This document shows, one piece after another, positions 59,575-59,591 of a DNA stretch of 59,591 nucleotides (position 1 is the first letter of the stretch; the number at the start of each line of letters is the position of its first letter). The notes under the pieces were generated by a model. It was not told the origin of the DNA. It made no database searches and saw only the letters and a program-made list of their open reading frames with translations. This DNA comes from an uncultured bacterium. Lineage in GTDB: Bacteria > Bacteroidota > Bacteroidia > Bacteroidales > Bacteroidaceae. The DNA lies in the NCBI GenBank assembly GCA_905215555.1, contig CAJMQU010000029.1:1-59591 (forward strand), written 5' to 3'. A program made the translations under genes and the position numbers.

Positions 59575-59591
59575 ATGTGGTTAAGTAATTC
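59575..59591 (+). CDS. Start of a truncated gene, possibly fumarate reductase cytochrome b
   Basis: Only ATG TGG TTA AGT AAT and two bases are present (MWLSN). The sequence MWL(S/I)NSS... is how I remember Bacteroides succinate dehydrogenase/fumarate reductase cytochrome b subunits beginning. Five residues cannot prove it. The strong promoter and long leader fit a highly expressed respiratory gene. Confidence 0.35.

Noticed and set aside
1..59591. tRNA, rRNA, riboswitch or prophage genes
   Set aside because: No cloverleaf with a CCA-type acceptor, rRNA core sequence, known riboswitch core or phage structural gene was seen when reading the intergenic regions; small structured RNAs could still be missed by eye.

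Overview
The window looks like chromosomal DNA of a gut Bacteroides species. The reasons are two SusC/SusD pairs, many secreted glycoside hydrolases and lipoproteins, and at least fifteen copies of the Bacteroides -7 promoter element TAnnTTTG lying just upstream of genes. There are no rRNA or tRNA genes, no transposases and no phage genes that I can see.

Layout. (1) 1-7,000: housekeeping and envelope genes: a DUF1232 membrane protein, a LiaF-like membrane protein with a membrane-bound LytTR regulator, an NfeD/flotillin pair, and a Na+-translocating decarboxylase beta subunit with a small membrane partner. (2) 7,000-14,450: a GH2 beta-mannosidase, catalase, a D-Ala-D-Ala dipeptidase, an M50-like membrane peptidase and a THUMP-like methyltransferase. 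(3) 14,450-20,300: a 646-nt intergenic region with a 22-bp tandem repeat array, then a xylo-oligosaccharide set (GH3, GH8, aldose epimerase lipoprotein). (4) 20,465-43,830: an A/T-richer block holding an AraC regulator and two polysaccharide utilisation loci (PULs). PUL1 is GH29, SusC, SusD, a decayed SGNH hydrolase, an unrecognised 596-aa secreted protein, an L-rhamnose mutarotase, a GH106-like protein and a GH97. PUL2 is SusC, SusD and two lipoproteins, with no enzymes. (5) 44,150-49,420: a TonB-dependent receptor, a metallophosphoesterase and a lipoprotein. (6) 49,440-59,591: MscS channel, cation antiporter, acyltransferase-like protein, parE-coaD-S41 protease, a PAP2 phosphatase, an AraC regulator and the first codons of a gene that is probably fumarate reductase cytochrome b.

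How the parts work together. PUL1 would bind and import a deoxysugar-containing glycan (fucose and/or rhamnose) through SusC/D and cut it with GH29, GH97 and the GH106-like enzyme; the mutarotase would ready the released sugar. The most striking signal is regulatory. The promoter of PUL1 carries two copies of a 37-bp element placed 63 bp apart, and the promoter of PUL2, 15 kb away, carries two copies of the same element with the same 37-bp length and the same 63-bp spacing. PUL2 then starts with a 17-codon leftover resembling the beginning of the PUL1 GH29 gene. This suggests that PUL2 got its promoter by duplication and that one regulator, perhaps the divergent AraC protein, drives both. A second unusual signal is a family of 22-bp tandem repeats present at two distant intergenic sites (14.6 kb and 57.6 kb) in the same orientation after a gene's stop codon.
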